A stretch of DNA of 64,000 nt from an uncultured Mycoplasmatota bacterium (GCA_900552495.1 URZY01000003.1:1-64000), one strand, 5' to 3'; shown: positions 41,670 through 51,553, counted from the first letter of the stretch. The notes: generated from the letters alone by a model not told the origin. Made by a program: numbers and translations.

Positions 41670-43844
41670 TTATTGGTAACTATTTACAATCTTTTCAATT
41701 GTCTTTTTTGTCTCATTATAAAAATCAAAGTGTAAACTTGAGGATGCTTTTTTATAAGTTGAATTATTCAACATAAAGTTCTCATAATTTAGTATATGTG
41801 TATTTATGCCATCATAGAAGACTGGAAAAACTCTATTTTTTGAATCTACTAAACAGTAATCTTTTTCACTTGGAATAATTTCAAAGATATTACCTTTTAT
41901 GAGCATATTCTCTATACGTCCGTAAGCATATATTTCTACATTAGGCGAAGCATTAAATGTTGAAATATATTTATCAATAAGGGCCAATTGCTCTGACTCT
42001 GATAGTTCTACAGAAAGAATTACTCTATCTACTTGTAATTGGTGTAAATAGTAAACTGTGTAAATATTATAAACATTTAATGGGTAATTTCCAATGCAGG
42101 TTATTTGTGGAGAAACTTCACAAAAATCAGAAATTACACATCTTTCAGTCATATTTTCTTCAAGATTTCTAATACAATGTGGTAACTGATAATACACTTT
42201 GGAGTTGTCTTTATATTTTTGATAGATGATTTTATCTGCTACATATATAGATTTGAATCCTAAATCCAAACAGGTTTGTAATTGTTCTTCTGTTCTAACT
42301 GTAGCAGTTAGCCCTGGTAAATTTTTATTGATGGTTGGAGAGAATGCTGGAGAATTAATAGTTATAGCCTGTTCACTGTTGGTACGTAAAGCTATTAACT
42401 TGGTAACTAAAGTACGACGCAGGTCGTTTAATTCTTTAATAGAAATAAATATATCATCATCACTGTTAACAAGCGTTTTGTAACTGACAAATGGTGTGTT
42501 GCCTAATTTTTCTAATTGGGTGATAATTCTATCTTCTGTTATAGGGGCACTGATTGCTTTTGCAATTTTGTTTCCATATTCTTTAATGACATTAATGCCA
42601 TCAGAAATTTCCATTTCTAGCGGCTTATCAATTTTAGCATTTACGGTAATTGAGATTGGTACTTTGCGAGATGGTAGTAAAGTAAGTGAATTCAATAGCA
42701 CAGAATCTTGTGTTTTACAAACAATATCCGGAAAATCTAAACCTATTTTATTATCAACGTAACATATATCTTCAACATGATTAGTTAAATTATAATTTTT
42801 ATCATATAAATAATTTACAATAAAACCTGTTTTACTATTTAAAAATCTAATTCCATCGTGCTGGTTTAGCGGTTTAGTTAATTTTATTTTTATTTTATCT
42901 TTAGTTGTCTCAATAACTTGACCAATTTCTAAACCAATATGATTAGGGGTTTTTGGATTCATTAAATCTTTTGCTGGAGTTGCAAAAAGGTTTCCGGTTG
43001 TAAAATCACGATTAAAAATTGTCTTTAGTTTATCCGTCTCCTCAAGTAGGTCAAGCTTTTTACCATCAATTAAGCGACGGTAGTAGTTGGTGATGAAACC
43101 AACATATTCGGGGCTCTTCATGCGCCCTTCAATTTTAAAACTGGTAATATTTGAGTCAAGTAGTGCTGATATCTTCGGCGCAGTATTTAATTCTTTAGTA
43201 CTAAGCAAGTATTGTTTGGTCTTTATGGTTTTTTGACCTTTTTTTAAAGTATATGGAAGGCGACAACTACCGGCACATTCACCTCTATTTCCACTTCTCG
43301 TACCTAACATGCTACTCATAAGACAACAACCAGAGTAACTGATACATAATGCTCCGTGAATGAAAACTTCCTTTTCGATGGGAACATCTATTGCATTTAT
43401 TTCATCTAGTGTCATCTCCCTAGAAAAGACTACCCGCTTTACGCCAAGTTGATAAAATAGTTGGGCCGTCGCTTTTGATGAGGTATTGGCTTGAGTTGAG
43501 GCATGAACTTCTAAGTTGGGATATTTTTCACGGACTAAACATAACATACCAAAATCTTGAATTAAAATAGCATCAACCTTATGTTTGTGAAGAAATTCTA
43601 CTTGCTCTAAAAAGGCCATGACTTCGTCATCTTTTACTAAAGTATTCATGGTAACGTAAACTTTCACACCATAGAGATGCGCATATTTTAAAGCTTCTAA
43701 TATCTCCTCATTATCAAAATTCTTAGCAAATTTTCTGGCTCCAAAAGATTTGCAACCTAAATAAACCGCATCAGCGCCATTGGCAACGGCTTGATATAGA
43801 CTAGCCATATCACCAGCAGGAACTAATAACTCATGTTTTGTCAT
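41670..43844 (-). CDS. U32-family protein (RlhA/YrrO-like)
   Basis: 724 residues. Residues 1-290 are the U32 domain: LLVPAGDMASLYQAVANGADAVYLG, VHASTQANTSS, VFSREMTLDEI, and the signature HGALCISYSGCCLMS with CAGSCRLPY, whose Cys residues bind an Fe-S cluster in RlhA. The FKIEGRMKSPEYV block follows. The C-terminal half is the DUF3656-type extension. RlhA hydroxylates C2501 of 23S rRNA; Bacillus YrrO/YrrN are related. A hydroxylase role is inferred, not the old peptidase label. Start ATG 43844 with GGTGAT. Confidence 0.88.
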   Translation of the reverse strand: MTKHELLVPAGDMASLYQAVANGADAVYLGCKSFGARKFAKNFDNEEILEALKYAHLYGVKVYVTMNTLVKDDEVMAFLEQVEFLHKHKVDAILIQDFGMLCLVREKYPNLEVHASTQANTSSKATAQLFYQLGVKRVVFSREMTLDEINAIDVPIEKEVFIHGALCISYSGCCLMSSMLGTRSGNRGECAGSCRLPYTLKKGQKTIKTKQYLLSTKELNTAPKISALLDSNITSFKIEGRMKSPEYVGFITNYYRRLIDGKKLDLLEETDKLKTIFNRDFTTGNLFATPAKDLMNPKTPNHIGLEIGQVIETTKDKIKIKLTKPLNQHDGIRFLNSKTGFIVNYLYDKNYNLTNHVEDICYVDNKIGLDFPDIVCKTQDSVLLNSLTLLPSRKVPISITVNAKIDKPLEMEISDGINVIKEYGNKIAKAISAPITEDRIITQLEKLGNTPFVSYKTLVNSDDDIFISIKELNDLRRTLVTKLIALRTNSEQAITINSPAFSPTINKNLPGLTATVRTEEQLQTCLDLGFKSIYVADKIIYQKYKDNSKVYYQLPHCIRNLEENMTERCVISDFCEVSPQITCIGNYPLNVYNIYTVYYLHQLQVDRVILSVELSESEQLALIDKYISTFNASPNVEIYAYGRIENMLIKGNIFEIIPSEKDYCLVDSKNRVFPVFYDGINTHILNYENFMLNNSTYKKASSSLHFDFYNETKKTIEKIVNSYQ

Positions 43845-43867
43845 ATAATCACCCCAATTTGTATAAT
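43838..43867 (+). promoter_or_regulatory. SigA-type promoter of small membrane gene
   Basis: TTGTCA (43838-43843), 18 bases, TATAAT (43862-43867). A weaker minus-strand pair (TATAAT 43869-43874, TGTAAC 43892-43897) faces the U32 gene, so the two divergent promoters overlap. Confidence 0.55.
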
Positions 43868-43919
43868 GATTATACCATAAAATGAACAGATGTTACATTG
43901 CTATTACATATATTTTATT

Positions 43920-44276
43920 ATGAGGGACCAAGAAGAAACAATTAGACGACTTAATTTTGAAAATTGGATTTGGGTAACATTTATTGTGGTTTCAGCTTTA
44001 GATATTTATGGCGATGAACTAATTAAGAAAAGCATTACCGAAAATGATAAGGAGGCACAAACTAAGTCTGAAAACCTATTCATATTTTTATCATTATTTT
44101 CTATTCTAGTTTATATTTATTTTCTTTATAGAAATTATTCTGATTACAAAAAATATCACAACGAATTATATGAAATTAGGCTGATAGCAAGTGGGATTAT
44201 ATTATTAGGATCAATATTATTATTGTACTTTCAATTAAATATAAATAATAATGACGATTTACCGTCTAATATTTAG
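43920..44276 (+). CDS. Small three-helix membrane protein
   Basis: 118 residues from ATG 43920; the ATG at 43890 would add a poor extension. No strong ribosome site. Three hydrophobic segments at about 15-33, 57-75 and 91-108, separated by charged helices. Not recognised. A paralogue follows directly but is broken by TGA. Possibly a lineage-specific gene family. Confidence 0.6.
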   Translation: MRDQEETIRRLNFENWIWVTFIVVSALDIYGDELIKKSITENDKEAQTKSENLFIFLSLFSILVYIYFLYRNYSDYKKYHNELYEIRLIASGIILLGSILLLYFQLNINNNDDLPSNI

Positions 44277-44296
44277 AATTTGTAATATATTTTACT

Positions 44297-44674
44297 ATGA
44301 ATGAGAAATTTGAAAAACTAGAACAAATAGAGACTGAGAACTTTATATGAATTGTATACCTATTTATTATAGGAATTTCTTTTGTAGCAAATCATTATGA
44401 AAAAGAATACTATGAAAATTGTGATGAGGAGGCGAAAAAAAGATATCAAACAATTAATATATTTATTTTCGGATTAGCACTACTTATTTACATATATTTT
44501 TTCAAAGAAAACTATAAGACGATGCAAAATCTTACTTGCTATGATTCTGCAACAAAGATTAAATTTAATGAACTTAATTTTATTGCTTCATTATTAATTG
44601 TTATTGCAGGAAGTATTCTTTTATATATTGCAATATTTGATGATGACTTGGAAACAGAAATTTCATTTTCTTAA
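44297..44674 (+). pseudogene. Paralogue of 43920 gene, broken by in-frame TGA
   Basis: ATG 44297 opens a frame of 125 codons to TAA 44672-44674 with one TGA at 44348-44350. The product matches the preceding gene in layout: a charged start, NFI-stop-IVYLFIIGISFVA against NWIWVTFIVVSALDI, and matching second and third membrane segments. The TGA stands exactly where the intact paralogue has a Trp (TGG), so it is a G to A nonsense change. Other genes in the window use TGG for Trp, so UGA recoding is unlikely. Confidence 0.7.
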
Positions 44675-44718
44675 GAACAAGTTTTTTTTAGTGACATAAA
44701 TTATTATAGGTGATATGT

Positions 44719-44931
44719 TTGAAAAATAGACATCCATTCTTTTGTAGATGCAACTTTTGTAAACAAAAAAGAAGAAGTAGTGCCTTCTACCTTTCTTTGA
44801 TACTAATATTTCTAATCGTTAGTTTCTATCAATTGTTGCTATTAATCTTTATAACAACTAAAATTAATGCCATTATCTTATTATTCGAATTTCTATTTAT
44901 TGGGTTGTTGGTATTTTTTATAATATTTTAA
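44719..44931 (+). CDS. Small membrane protein
   Basis: 70 residues from TTG 44719, five bases after AGGTGATAT; the frame can also open at GTG 44710, which lies in that site. The N-terminus has CRCNFCKQKRR with three Cys, followed by two hydrophobic segments. Not recognised. Its 3' end overlaps the converging ysxE gene by 39 bases. Confidence 0.45.
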   Translation: MKNRHPFFCRCNFCKQKRRSSAFYLSLILIFLIVSFYQLLLLIFITTKINAIILLFEFLFIGLLVFFIIF

Positions 44932-45753
44932 TAGAAAATTATTTGTTTTGCTAACATAATCAACAGCATTTCTAACATTTATTAAATTGACAATTGTGGA
45001 GTTTTTAAATGTTAATTTCGGTGGTATAGCAATAAGGGCATTAAATAGCATTTGTTCCTCATTAGTATAAGTATATTTAGCTTGATATTGTTCAAATAAC
45101 GAGGTCATTTCAACATTTTTAAATTCATTGTGATAGAACGAAAGAAAATCATAGATGACTAAATCTCTAGTAGCATAATCCCAATTAATGAAGTATGGTT
45201 TTTCTCCTATTAGGAAGTGTTCTAAAGATAAGTTTTTATGAAGCATTACTGTTCGTTCTCTCGTTAAACTACTTTTTTCTTTATACCAATTGTCTAACTC
45301 TCCTTCTGAAAATCTTAATGCCTTATAAAAGGTCGAAATGTTTATCATTAGCAGGTATTCAGCCGGAGACATAAATTCTCTAGTTTCTAGAAAATCTTGT
45401 AAATCTAGATAGTAATTGCGAAGATATGTTATTTTTTCTTTAATATCATTATATAACGCTTTAGTTTTTTCCAAATCAATCTCTTGATATGTTGTTGTTT
45501 TAACATGAAGAATAATAAGATTATTAATTAATTCAATTGCTTTATCTGAATCTGGAATATTTAATTCTTCTATATAGGGATAGACTTCATACTGTGGAGT
45601 TATAGTTAATGGTTCTAAAAAATTATTAAAGCCTTTTAATCGTAGATAATTAAATGTGGTGGTGTTTTCCTTTTTGCGTAATTTATATAAATATTTTCCC
45701 TTATCGGTTTCAACTATTTTAGATTTACTTTTATAATTAATTATCTTGGGCAT
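44893..45753 (-). CDS. ysxE: YsxE/CotS-family spore coat kinase-like protein
   Basis: 286 residues with an aminoglycoside-phosphotransferase-like fold: a KYLYKLRKK Lys strand, VYPYIEELNIPDS hinge, LHKNLSLEHFLIGEKPYFINWDYA in place of HGDLxxxNxL...IDWD, and a helical end. The Brenner Asp is replaced by Asn or Lys, so catalysis is doubtful. In Bacillus ysxE directly follows spoVID, as here, with overlapping genes. CotS-family proteins lie in the inner coat. Confidence 0.85.
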   Translation of the reverse strand: MPKIINYKSKSKIVETDKGKYLYKLRKKENTTTFNYLRLKGFNNFLEPLTITPQYEVYPYIEELNIPDSDKAIELINNLIILHVKTTTYQEIDLEKTKALYNDIKEKITYLRNYYLDLQDFLETREFMSPAEYLLMINISTFYKALRFSEGELDNWYKEKSSLTRERTVMLHKNLSLEHFLIGEKPYFINWDYATRDLVIYDFLSFYHNEFKNVEMTSLFEQYQAKYTYTNEEQMLFNALIAIPPKLTFKNSTIVNLINVRNAVDYVSKTNNFLLKYYKKYQQPNK

Positions 45754-46489
45754 GATACGGAATGATTATTTTTGATCCAATTGAAAGGTTAGCTAAATCG
45801 TTATAATTTTCTAATTCCTCTTTAGTTGTTTTATATTTCTCTATTAAACTGTTAATGGTCTCTTCTTCTCTTAAAATATAAACTGAATATGTGGCATAAG
45901 TTTCTTCACTTTCGTTAATATTTTCAAATAATGAGCTTACGGTGGTTTCTTTTGTCTCTAACATTTCTTCTATCTCCATTTCTTCTTTTTCATTTATTTC
46001 TTCTTTAGTATTTGGTTGATCTCCATCACATTCACGAACTTCTTCTTCAACTTGAATAGTTTCTATTTTTTTAGGTTCATCTTGAAGTTCCGGTAGGCTA
46101 TCAATACTATTTGATTCTAATGTTTCTGTTTTGGCTGGCTCTGATTTATCTTCTTCAATATCAATTATTTCTACTCCCTCAATCTTTACATCAATGTAAC
46201 AAATTAGGGTGTAATCGTTTTCAATCTCATAATAAAAATCATCTATGTCAATGTGGGCAGTATCTAAATCAAGGCATTCAGTTAATAAAATGTCTGTTGG
46301 TAATTTATAAGAGAAGTCTTCTTCTATTCGTGAGGCTTCTGTTAGTTTGTAAGTTCCACTTACTAGGAACTCTCCTTCAATGCTATTAGAGTCCGTGAAT
46401 TTTAAATTATGCTCTAGGGAAATAGCAGTTATTTCACCAATCATTGATGGAAACTCTATTTTTTTCTCAAAAGATATTGTTTTTTTCAT
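45737..46489 (-). CDS. spoVID: Spore coat assembly protein SpoVID
   Basis: 250 residues. N-terminal beta-rich domain (1-115) like the SPOCS domain of SpoVID, with the KFTDSNSIEGEFLVSGTYK block. A very acidic Glu-rich linker (115-195) follows, then a C-terminal LysM domain (YSVYILREEETINSLIEKY, LSIGSKIIIP). SpoVID sits on the forespore surface with SpoIVA and drives coat encasement. AGGAGG ribosome site. Followed by ysxE with a 17-base overlap. Confidence 0.9.
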   Translation of the reverse strand: MKKTISFEKKIEFPSMIGEITAISLEHNLKFTDSNSIEGEFLVSGTYKLTEASRIEEDFSYKLPTDILLTECLDLDTAHIDIDDFYYEIENDYTLICYIDVKIEGVEIIDIEEDKSEPAKTETLESNSIDSLPELQDEPKKIETIQVEEEVRECDGDQPNTKEEINEKEEMEIEEMLETKETTVSSLFENINESEETYATYSVYILREEETINSLIEKYKTTKEELENYNDLANLSIGSKIIIPYHAQDN

Positions 46490-46511
46490 ATATTCCTCCT
46501 AAAAAATAGTA

Positions 46512-46542
46512 TGAAAAAAGAAGAACGTTTATTCTTCTTTTA
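46512..46542 (-). terminator. Terminator after 228-residue gene
   Basis: AAAAGAAGAA and TTCTTCTTTT arms with a six-base loop and T run, covering the stop at 46529. It separates lon and its partner from spoVID. Confidence 0.75.
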
Positions 46543-47215
46543 CTTTTATCTTTTGAATTTCTTTTACGGTTTTTTTGGCGGCTTCTCTTTTCTTGTAATT
46601 CCAAAAACCTCTTTTTTTAGATTCTTCTTCTAAATGTGTAAGTGTTGTTTCCCTAGCAAGTGGACTTGCATCATAAAATTCCGGTGCTATTGAAGCAATA
46701 TAGTTAGTACTGGCAATAAAGAATGGCGTTGTTATTTCTGGAACTTCTCCATCCATGCAGGCGTCTATGACTATTGCATCATAACCTAAAGTTCTATATA
46801 AATCTTGCATCGAGAGATTAGCTGGAAGATTTCTTGTATCTAAGTTCCATGCGATGTAATTTTGAACCTTGAGATTCTTTTGATATGGAGACAATGCTCG
46901 CAACTCATTAATTAAGCCAACGGCTGTATTTGCGACATCATTATAGTTAGGAAGCGTTCTATATTCAAAACGTTTACTTTCTAAAACCTCCGAAGCCATT
47001 TGGAGAAAGCGCTCATCTAGTAAGAAGAAAGCTGGCTCTTCCTCTAATGCAATACTTAAAGTATCAATAAACCACCCATAATCATCGGCGTCTTTATACA
47101 TGTCTACTAAATCTAATTCTGAAGCCATTATTAATAAACTTTTTAAATACATAATGTGTAATTTATCTCTTAGTTCAGATGACTCTTCTAATTCATTATA
47201 ATTATCTTTTTCCAT
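46529..47215 (-). CDS. Hypothetical protein coupled to lon
   Basis: 228 residues, not recognised. Mostly helical and acidic in the first 160 residues (LDLVDMYKDADDYGWFIDTLS, NYIAWNLDTRNLPANLSMQDL), with a basic C-terminus (KKREAAKKTVKEIQKIKVK). No membrane segment. The start overlaps the end of lon by 14 bases, so it is co-translated with the protease. An adaptor or substrate of Lon is possible from position only. In Bacillus ysxC follows lonA, but no GTPase motif is present here. Confidence 0.7.
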   Translation of the reverse strand: MEKDNYNELEESSELRDKLHIMYLKSLLIMASELDLVDMYKDADDYGWFIDTLSIALEEEPAFFLLDERFLQMASEVLESKRFEYRTLPNYNDVANTAVGLINELRALSPYQKNLKVQNYIAWNLDTRNLPANLSMQDLYRTLGYDAIVIDACMDGEVPEITTPFFIASTNYIASIAPEFYDASPLARETTLTHLEEESKKRGFWNYKKREAAKKTVKEIQKIKVKEE

Positions 47216-49526
47216 GTTTTTTACCTACTTTAAATAGACTTTTATAAATGTCTTTATAATTTTTGACTGTAATAAATTTGATATTATCTTTAACATCAGT
47301 TGGTATTTCATCTAAATCTTTTTTATTTTCTTCTGGAATAAATATTTTCTTAATTCCGGCACGATGTGCACCAATAACTTTTTCTTTTAAACCACCTATT
47401 CCTAGTACACGACCTCTTAATGTTATTTCACCGGTCATAGCAATGTTTTTGTCAACAGCCTGGTTAGATAAAAGACTTATTAGGGCAGTTGTAATAGTAA
47501 TACCAGCTGATGGTCCATCTTTGTTTACTGCACCCTCTGGAACATGGATATGTAGGTCATTATTATCAAAAACTGCTTCATCTAAACCAAACTTAGTCAT
47601 ATTTGCCTTGATATAACTTAAAGCAATATGACAAGATTCTTGCATTACTTCTCCTATGGAGCCAGTTATTGTTAAATCACCTTTCCCTTTATATAAAGTA
47701 GCTTCAACTGGCAAAATGTCACCACCAAAAATAGTATAAGCCATCGCATTAACAACACCAATTTCATTTTTTTCAGCTTTTTCTGTATACAAATATTTTT
47801 TCTTACCTAAAAACTCTTCAATTGCTTTATTGTCAATATCATAAAAGGGCATGTTTTTTTCTAGAAGAATTTTCTTTACTATTTTTCTAAATAAAGTGGC
47901 AATCATTCTTTCTAATTCTCTAACGCCTGCCTCTTTAGTATAATTTCTAATTATTATTAATAGTGCTTCATCTGAGATTTGGACCTGTAATGGTGTTAGC
48001 CCGTGTTCCTCTAATTCCTTGGGTACTAAATGTCTCTTAGCAATATCTAATTTTTCATATTCAGTATAACTAGAAACATTGATTATTTCTAATCTATCTC
48101 TTAATTCATATGGTATTTGTTCAATATAATTTGCTGTTGCAATAAATAAAACCTTAGATAGATCAAATTCTTCTTCAATATAGTGGTCAGAAAATTTGCT
48201 ATTTTGTTCTGGATCGAGAACTTCTAATAAACTACTAGCCGGGTCTCCTTTAATATCTTTGGTCATCTTATCAATTTCATCAATTATAAAGACGGGGTTT
48301 GAAGTTCCGGCTTTTCTAATGCCTTGAATTATTCGACCGGGATTAGCTCCTACGTATGTTCTTCTGTGTCCTATTATTTCAGCTTCATCATTTATTCCGC
48401 CAACACTTATCTTAGCGGTCTTGCGGCCCAAACTTTTGGCGATACTTTGGGCTAGAGATGTTTTACCTACTCCTGGAGGTCCGACTAAGCACAAAATAGG
48501 ACTACGTAAACTATTAGTATTTTGTTTTACTGCTAAATACTCTAATATACGATCTTTTACATCATCTAAAGCGTAGTGTGAAGCGTCCAAGATATTTTTT
48601 ACTTTTATTAAATCGTTATTATCTTTAGTACAATTATTCCACGGAAGATTTAACATCCAATCTAGATATTCTCTAACAATTCCTAGTTCTGGAGAGTTAC
48701 TATTTATTGATTCATAGCGAGCGATTTCTCTTTTTATTCTCTCCTTAATTTTAGGGGAACATTTTAATTTATTCATGCGATTTTTTAATTTGACAACCTC
48801 ATCGTCTTTACTATTTACTTCACCTAATTCTTGTTGCATCAATTTTATTTTTTCACGTAAGAAATACTCTTTTTGCGACTCAGTTAATTCACGTTCAACT
48901 TGTTCTTCTATTTGTTGTTCAAGTTCGATAAACTTAATATCTTCATTCATATCTTCAATAAGTTGTTTACAACGTTCAATTGGATCAACTATAGTAATAT
49001 ATTTTTTTTTCTTTTTATAATCCAATGTTAAAAAAGCTCCTGCTAAATCACAAAGTTCATTTAAATTAGTTACTTTGTTTAATTGTGTAATTACAGCATT
49101 ACTCATATAAGGAACTTTTTCAATATACTGTTCTAATGATTTTAATAAAATATTGAAATAGTCTTTCTCACTATCTTTGCTAGTCTCTATAATTTCTTTA
49201 TAATTAGCATAATAAAATTTTTCTTCTTTTTGATAATTAGAAATTTCTACTCTTTTTAATCCCTCTATTACAACTCTAGTTTTGCCATTGGGAACAGCCA
49301 TTTTAAATTTTAGTTTGCCTAACGTTCCATAACTTGGTAAATTGGTAACATCAATATCTAAGTTTTCCTCAATTGGATTTACTATTAACATTAAGTCACT
49401 TTCAAGTTTATCTATTATATTAATCATTTGTTTATCAAATGTATTATCATATTCTATTCTTACTTCGTTGTTTGGGAAGATAACCATATCATTAATTATT
49501 AGAACAAGAAGTTTTTCTCCTGTCAT
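47202..49526 (-). CDS. lon: ATP-dependent protease Lon
   Basis: 774 residues. N-terminal LAN domain, coiled-coil arm (about 195-260), AAA+ module with Walker A GPPGVGKTS at 349-356 and Walker B FIIDEIDKM, and the protease domain with the catalytic Ser in PEGAVNKDGPSAG and the Lys in AHRAGIKK. Degrades misfolded and regulatory proteins in the cytoplasm. Follows tig, as in Bacillus, but clpX and lonB are not in between. Confidence 0.97.
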   Translation of the reverse strand: MTGEKLLVLIINDMVIFPNNEVRIEYDNTFDKQMINIIDKLESDLMLIVNPIEENLDIDVTNLPSYGTLGKLKFKMAVPNGKTRVVIEGLKRVEISNYQKEEKFYYANYKEIIETSKDSEKDYFNILLKSLEQYIEKVPYMSNAVITQLNKVTNLNELCDLAGAFLTLDYKKKKKYITIVDPIERCKQLIEDMNEDIKFIELEQQIEEQVERELTESQKEYFLREKIKLMQQELGEVNSKDDEVVKLKNRMNKLKCSPKIKERIKREIARYESINSNSPELGIVREYLDWMLNLPWNNCTKDNNDLIKVKNILDASHYALDDVKDRILEYLAVKQNTNSLRSPILCLVGPPGVGKTSLAQSIAKSLGRKTAKISVGGINDEAEIIGHRRTYVGANPGRIIQGIRKAGTSNPVFIIDEIDKMTKDIKGDPASSLLEVLDPEQNSKFSDHYIEEEFDLSKVLFIATANYIEQIPYELRDRLEIINVSSYTEYEKLDIAKRHLVPKELEEHGLTPLQVQISDEALLIIIRNYTKEAGVRELERMIATLFRKIVKKILLEKNMPFYDIDNKAIEEFLGKKKYLYTEKAEKNEIGVVNAMAYTIFGGDILPVEATLYKGKGDLTITGSIGEVMQESCHIALSYIKANMTKFGLDEAVFDNNDLHIHVPEGAVNKDGPSAGITITTALISLLSNQAVDKNIAMTGEITLRGRVLGIGGLKEKVIGAHRAGIKKIFIPEENKKDLDEIPTDVKDNIKFITVKNYKDIYKSLFKVGKKHGKR

Positions 49527-49678
49527 CGATTACCCACCTCCAAATTTTAGTACTGCTTACTATTATATAATAAATTATTTTTTTTTCAATATTTTTGACT
49601 ATTTTTTACGTTTTTTGTTTTACTAATAAGTATATTTCTTTTATTATCAAGGGACTTTTTAGAATGGTAATTATTGCC

Positions 49679-49712
49679 AGAAAAAAGACAACTATTTTTG
49701 TTGTCTTTTGTT
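49679..49712 (-). terminator. Terminator of tig
   Basis: AAAAGACAAC and GTTGTCTTTT arms with a seven-base loop and flanking A/T runs, just after the tig stop. Confidence 0.85.
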
Positions 49713-49715
49713 TAA

Positions 49716-51014
49716 TTACTTATTTAGTTCTTTTAATAATTCCATTACTTTACGCATCTCTAAATCGTATTGAATCATTTCCAAACCGCCAAATTGTTTT
49801 AGGAACTCTTCTTTTTCCATTTGATATTTTTCAGCTAAATCTGTAGCTTCTTTTTCGGCTTCTTCTGTTGTTACTTCAATCTTTTCGATTGTCATAATTT
49901 CTTCAAGCATTAAACGATATAATACGTTTTGATATGCTTCTTTTTCTAGTTGAGCTTTTAATTCTTTTTCTGTTGTGCCTGTGAATTGATAGTATAAGTC
50001 TAAAGAAATACCTTGCATTTTCATTTGCTCTGTGAATCTACCAAGTAATCTTTCAACTTCTTCTTCTACCATTCCTTCTGGAATATCAACTTCCACATTT
50101 TTTGCTACTTCTTCTAAGATTTTATCTACATGTTTATTTTCAGCATCAACTTCCTTTTGAGCCTTAATTGAATCTTTAAGTGCTGTGCGTAATGTCTCTT
50201 CTGAATTTACACCTTCCATACCTAAATCCTCGAAGAAATCCTCATCTAAGTCTCTTGCAATTTTTTGTTTAATTTCGTTAACTTTAACTTTAAATACTAC
50301 TTTGGCGCCGGCTAAATCAGCTGCTCCATAATCTTCTGGGAATGTTAAATTAAGTTCCTTTTCTTCTCCAGTTTTCATTCCTTTTACTTGTTCTTCAAAG
50401 CCAGGAATGAATGTATTTGAACCAATCTCTAGAGAATAGTTTTCTCCTTTTCCACCTTCGAATGCTACACCATCTTTGAAACCTTCAAAGTCGATGACAG
50501 CAACGTCACCCTCTTCAACACTACCTTCATCTTTTGTAGTTAATTCGGTATATCTTTCTAATAAGTGACCTAGTTCATGATTAACTTCTTCATCAGTTAC
50601 TTCAACTTCTTCGGGCTTAATATTTAAACCTTTATATTTGTTAACTTTAACTTCAGGCTTAGTTATTATTTTGAATGAGAATTCAACAGCATTTTCATCA
50701 ATGCTTTTTAAATCAACAGCTGGTTGAACTACTGGAATTAATTTTGATTCTTCCATTGCCTTAACATAAGCATCTTGTAATACAACATCAGCGGCATCTA
50801 AAAATAATGACTCTTTGCCATAATGCTTTTCGTAAATATCTCTTGGTACTTTTCCTGTACGGAAACCATCTACTTTGGCCGTTTTTTGCTTTTTAGCAAA
50901 GGCTTTATCTAAAGCTTTCGTCCAGTCTTCTCCTTCTATTTTAATAACTACGTCATGAACGTTTTTAGTTTTTGTTTCTTTTGTTTCTTCTTTGACTTCT
51001 TTTGTTTTTGCCAT
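49716..51014 (-). CDS. tig: Trigger factor (ribosome-associated chaperone)
   Basis: 432 residues. N-terminal ribosome-binding domain with the signature KVDGFRTGKVPRDIYEKHYG near 48-67, PPIase domain at about 160-245 (VEEGDVAVIDFEGFKDGVAFEG, TFPEDYGAADLAGA), and a long helical C-terminal domain. Has a Glu/Lys-rich extra N-terminal stretch of about 17 residues. Folds nascent chains at the exit tunnel. GGAGGG ribosome site before ATG 51014. Confidence 0.97.
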   Translation of the reverse strand: MAKTKEVKEETKETKTKNVHDVVIKIEGEDWTKALDKAFAKKQKTAKVDGFRTGKVPRDIYEKHYGKESLFLDAADVVLQDAYVKAMEESKLIPVVQPAVDLKSIDENAVEFSFKIITKPEVKVNKYKGLNIKPEEVEVTDEEVNHELGHLLERYTELTTKDEGSVEEGDVAVIDFEGFKDGVAFEGGKGENYSLEIGSNTFIPGFEEQVKGMKTGEEKELNLTFPEDYGAADLAGAKVVFKVKVNEIKQKIARDLDEDFFEDLGMEGVNSEETLRTALKDSIKAQKEVDAENKHVDKILEEVAKNVEVDIPEGMVEEEVERLLGRFTEQMKMQGISLDLYYQFTGTTEKELKAQLEKEAYQNVLYRLMLEEIMTIEKIEVTTEEAEKEATDLAEKYQMEKEEFLKQFGGLEMIQYDLEMRKVMELLKELNK

Positions 51015-51073
51015 TTGTATCCCTCCAACGTCTATATTATACAGTATAATTTACCTGAAAACAACAACTTTTA

Positions 51074-51553
51074 TTAATTATCTTTCTTCCCTAAAAATCT
51101 TTCACAAATTCTTTTTCCTAATGATTTAGGTTTTTCTTTTTGAGCAAACATTTTACTCACTACAGCAGAGTAATTATTTTCCTCATCTAAAAGTTGATAG
51201 GCTTCCGCTTGAGAAACTTCACGATTTTTGAAAAAAGTGTAATAGCCATGACTTTCAAGTGATGCACCGGTGCAATATTCTGAAACGCTTCCATCATCAA
51301 CTTGATAAGCAATTATATGACTAGGTACGCCCATAGCTTTATATAAATTAGCTGTCTCCTTATTATATTTTTCAATTTCACATTCTAATTGAGGTGTTAT
51401 CGCACCAGGATTATCACCACCATATGTTAATTCTACTCTTCCGCGTTCTCTTTCATATAAGTCTGGATAGTGCTCCTGTAGTATTTGAAATAATGACCTG
51501 TTATTAACAGTCACTAACCTTTCTGTTAATGGTATTTTGTAATATTTATGCAT
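51074..51553 (-). CDS. Hypothetical protein
   Basis: 159 residues, not recognised. Soluble, with LTERLVTVNNRSLFQILQEHYP, RGRVELTYGGDNPGAITPQLE and VDDGSVSEYCTGASLESHGYY segments and a basic C-terminus. AGGAGGG ribosome site before ATG 51553. It stands alone upstream of tig on the same strand with 59 bases between. Confidence 0.65.
   Translation of the reverse strand: MHKYYKIPLTERLVTVNNRSLFQILQEHYPDLYERERGRVELTYGGDNPGAITPQLECEIEKYNKETANLYKAMGVPSHIIAYQVDDGSVSEYCTGASLESHGYYTFFKNREVSQAEAYQLLDEENNYSAVVSKMFAQKEKPKSLGKRICERFLGKKDN

Noticed and set aside
44297..44674. UGA read as Trp (code 4)
   Set aside because: Trp is encoded by TGG throughout intact genes such as valS and trpS, and no other real gene has an internal TGA.
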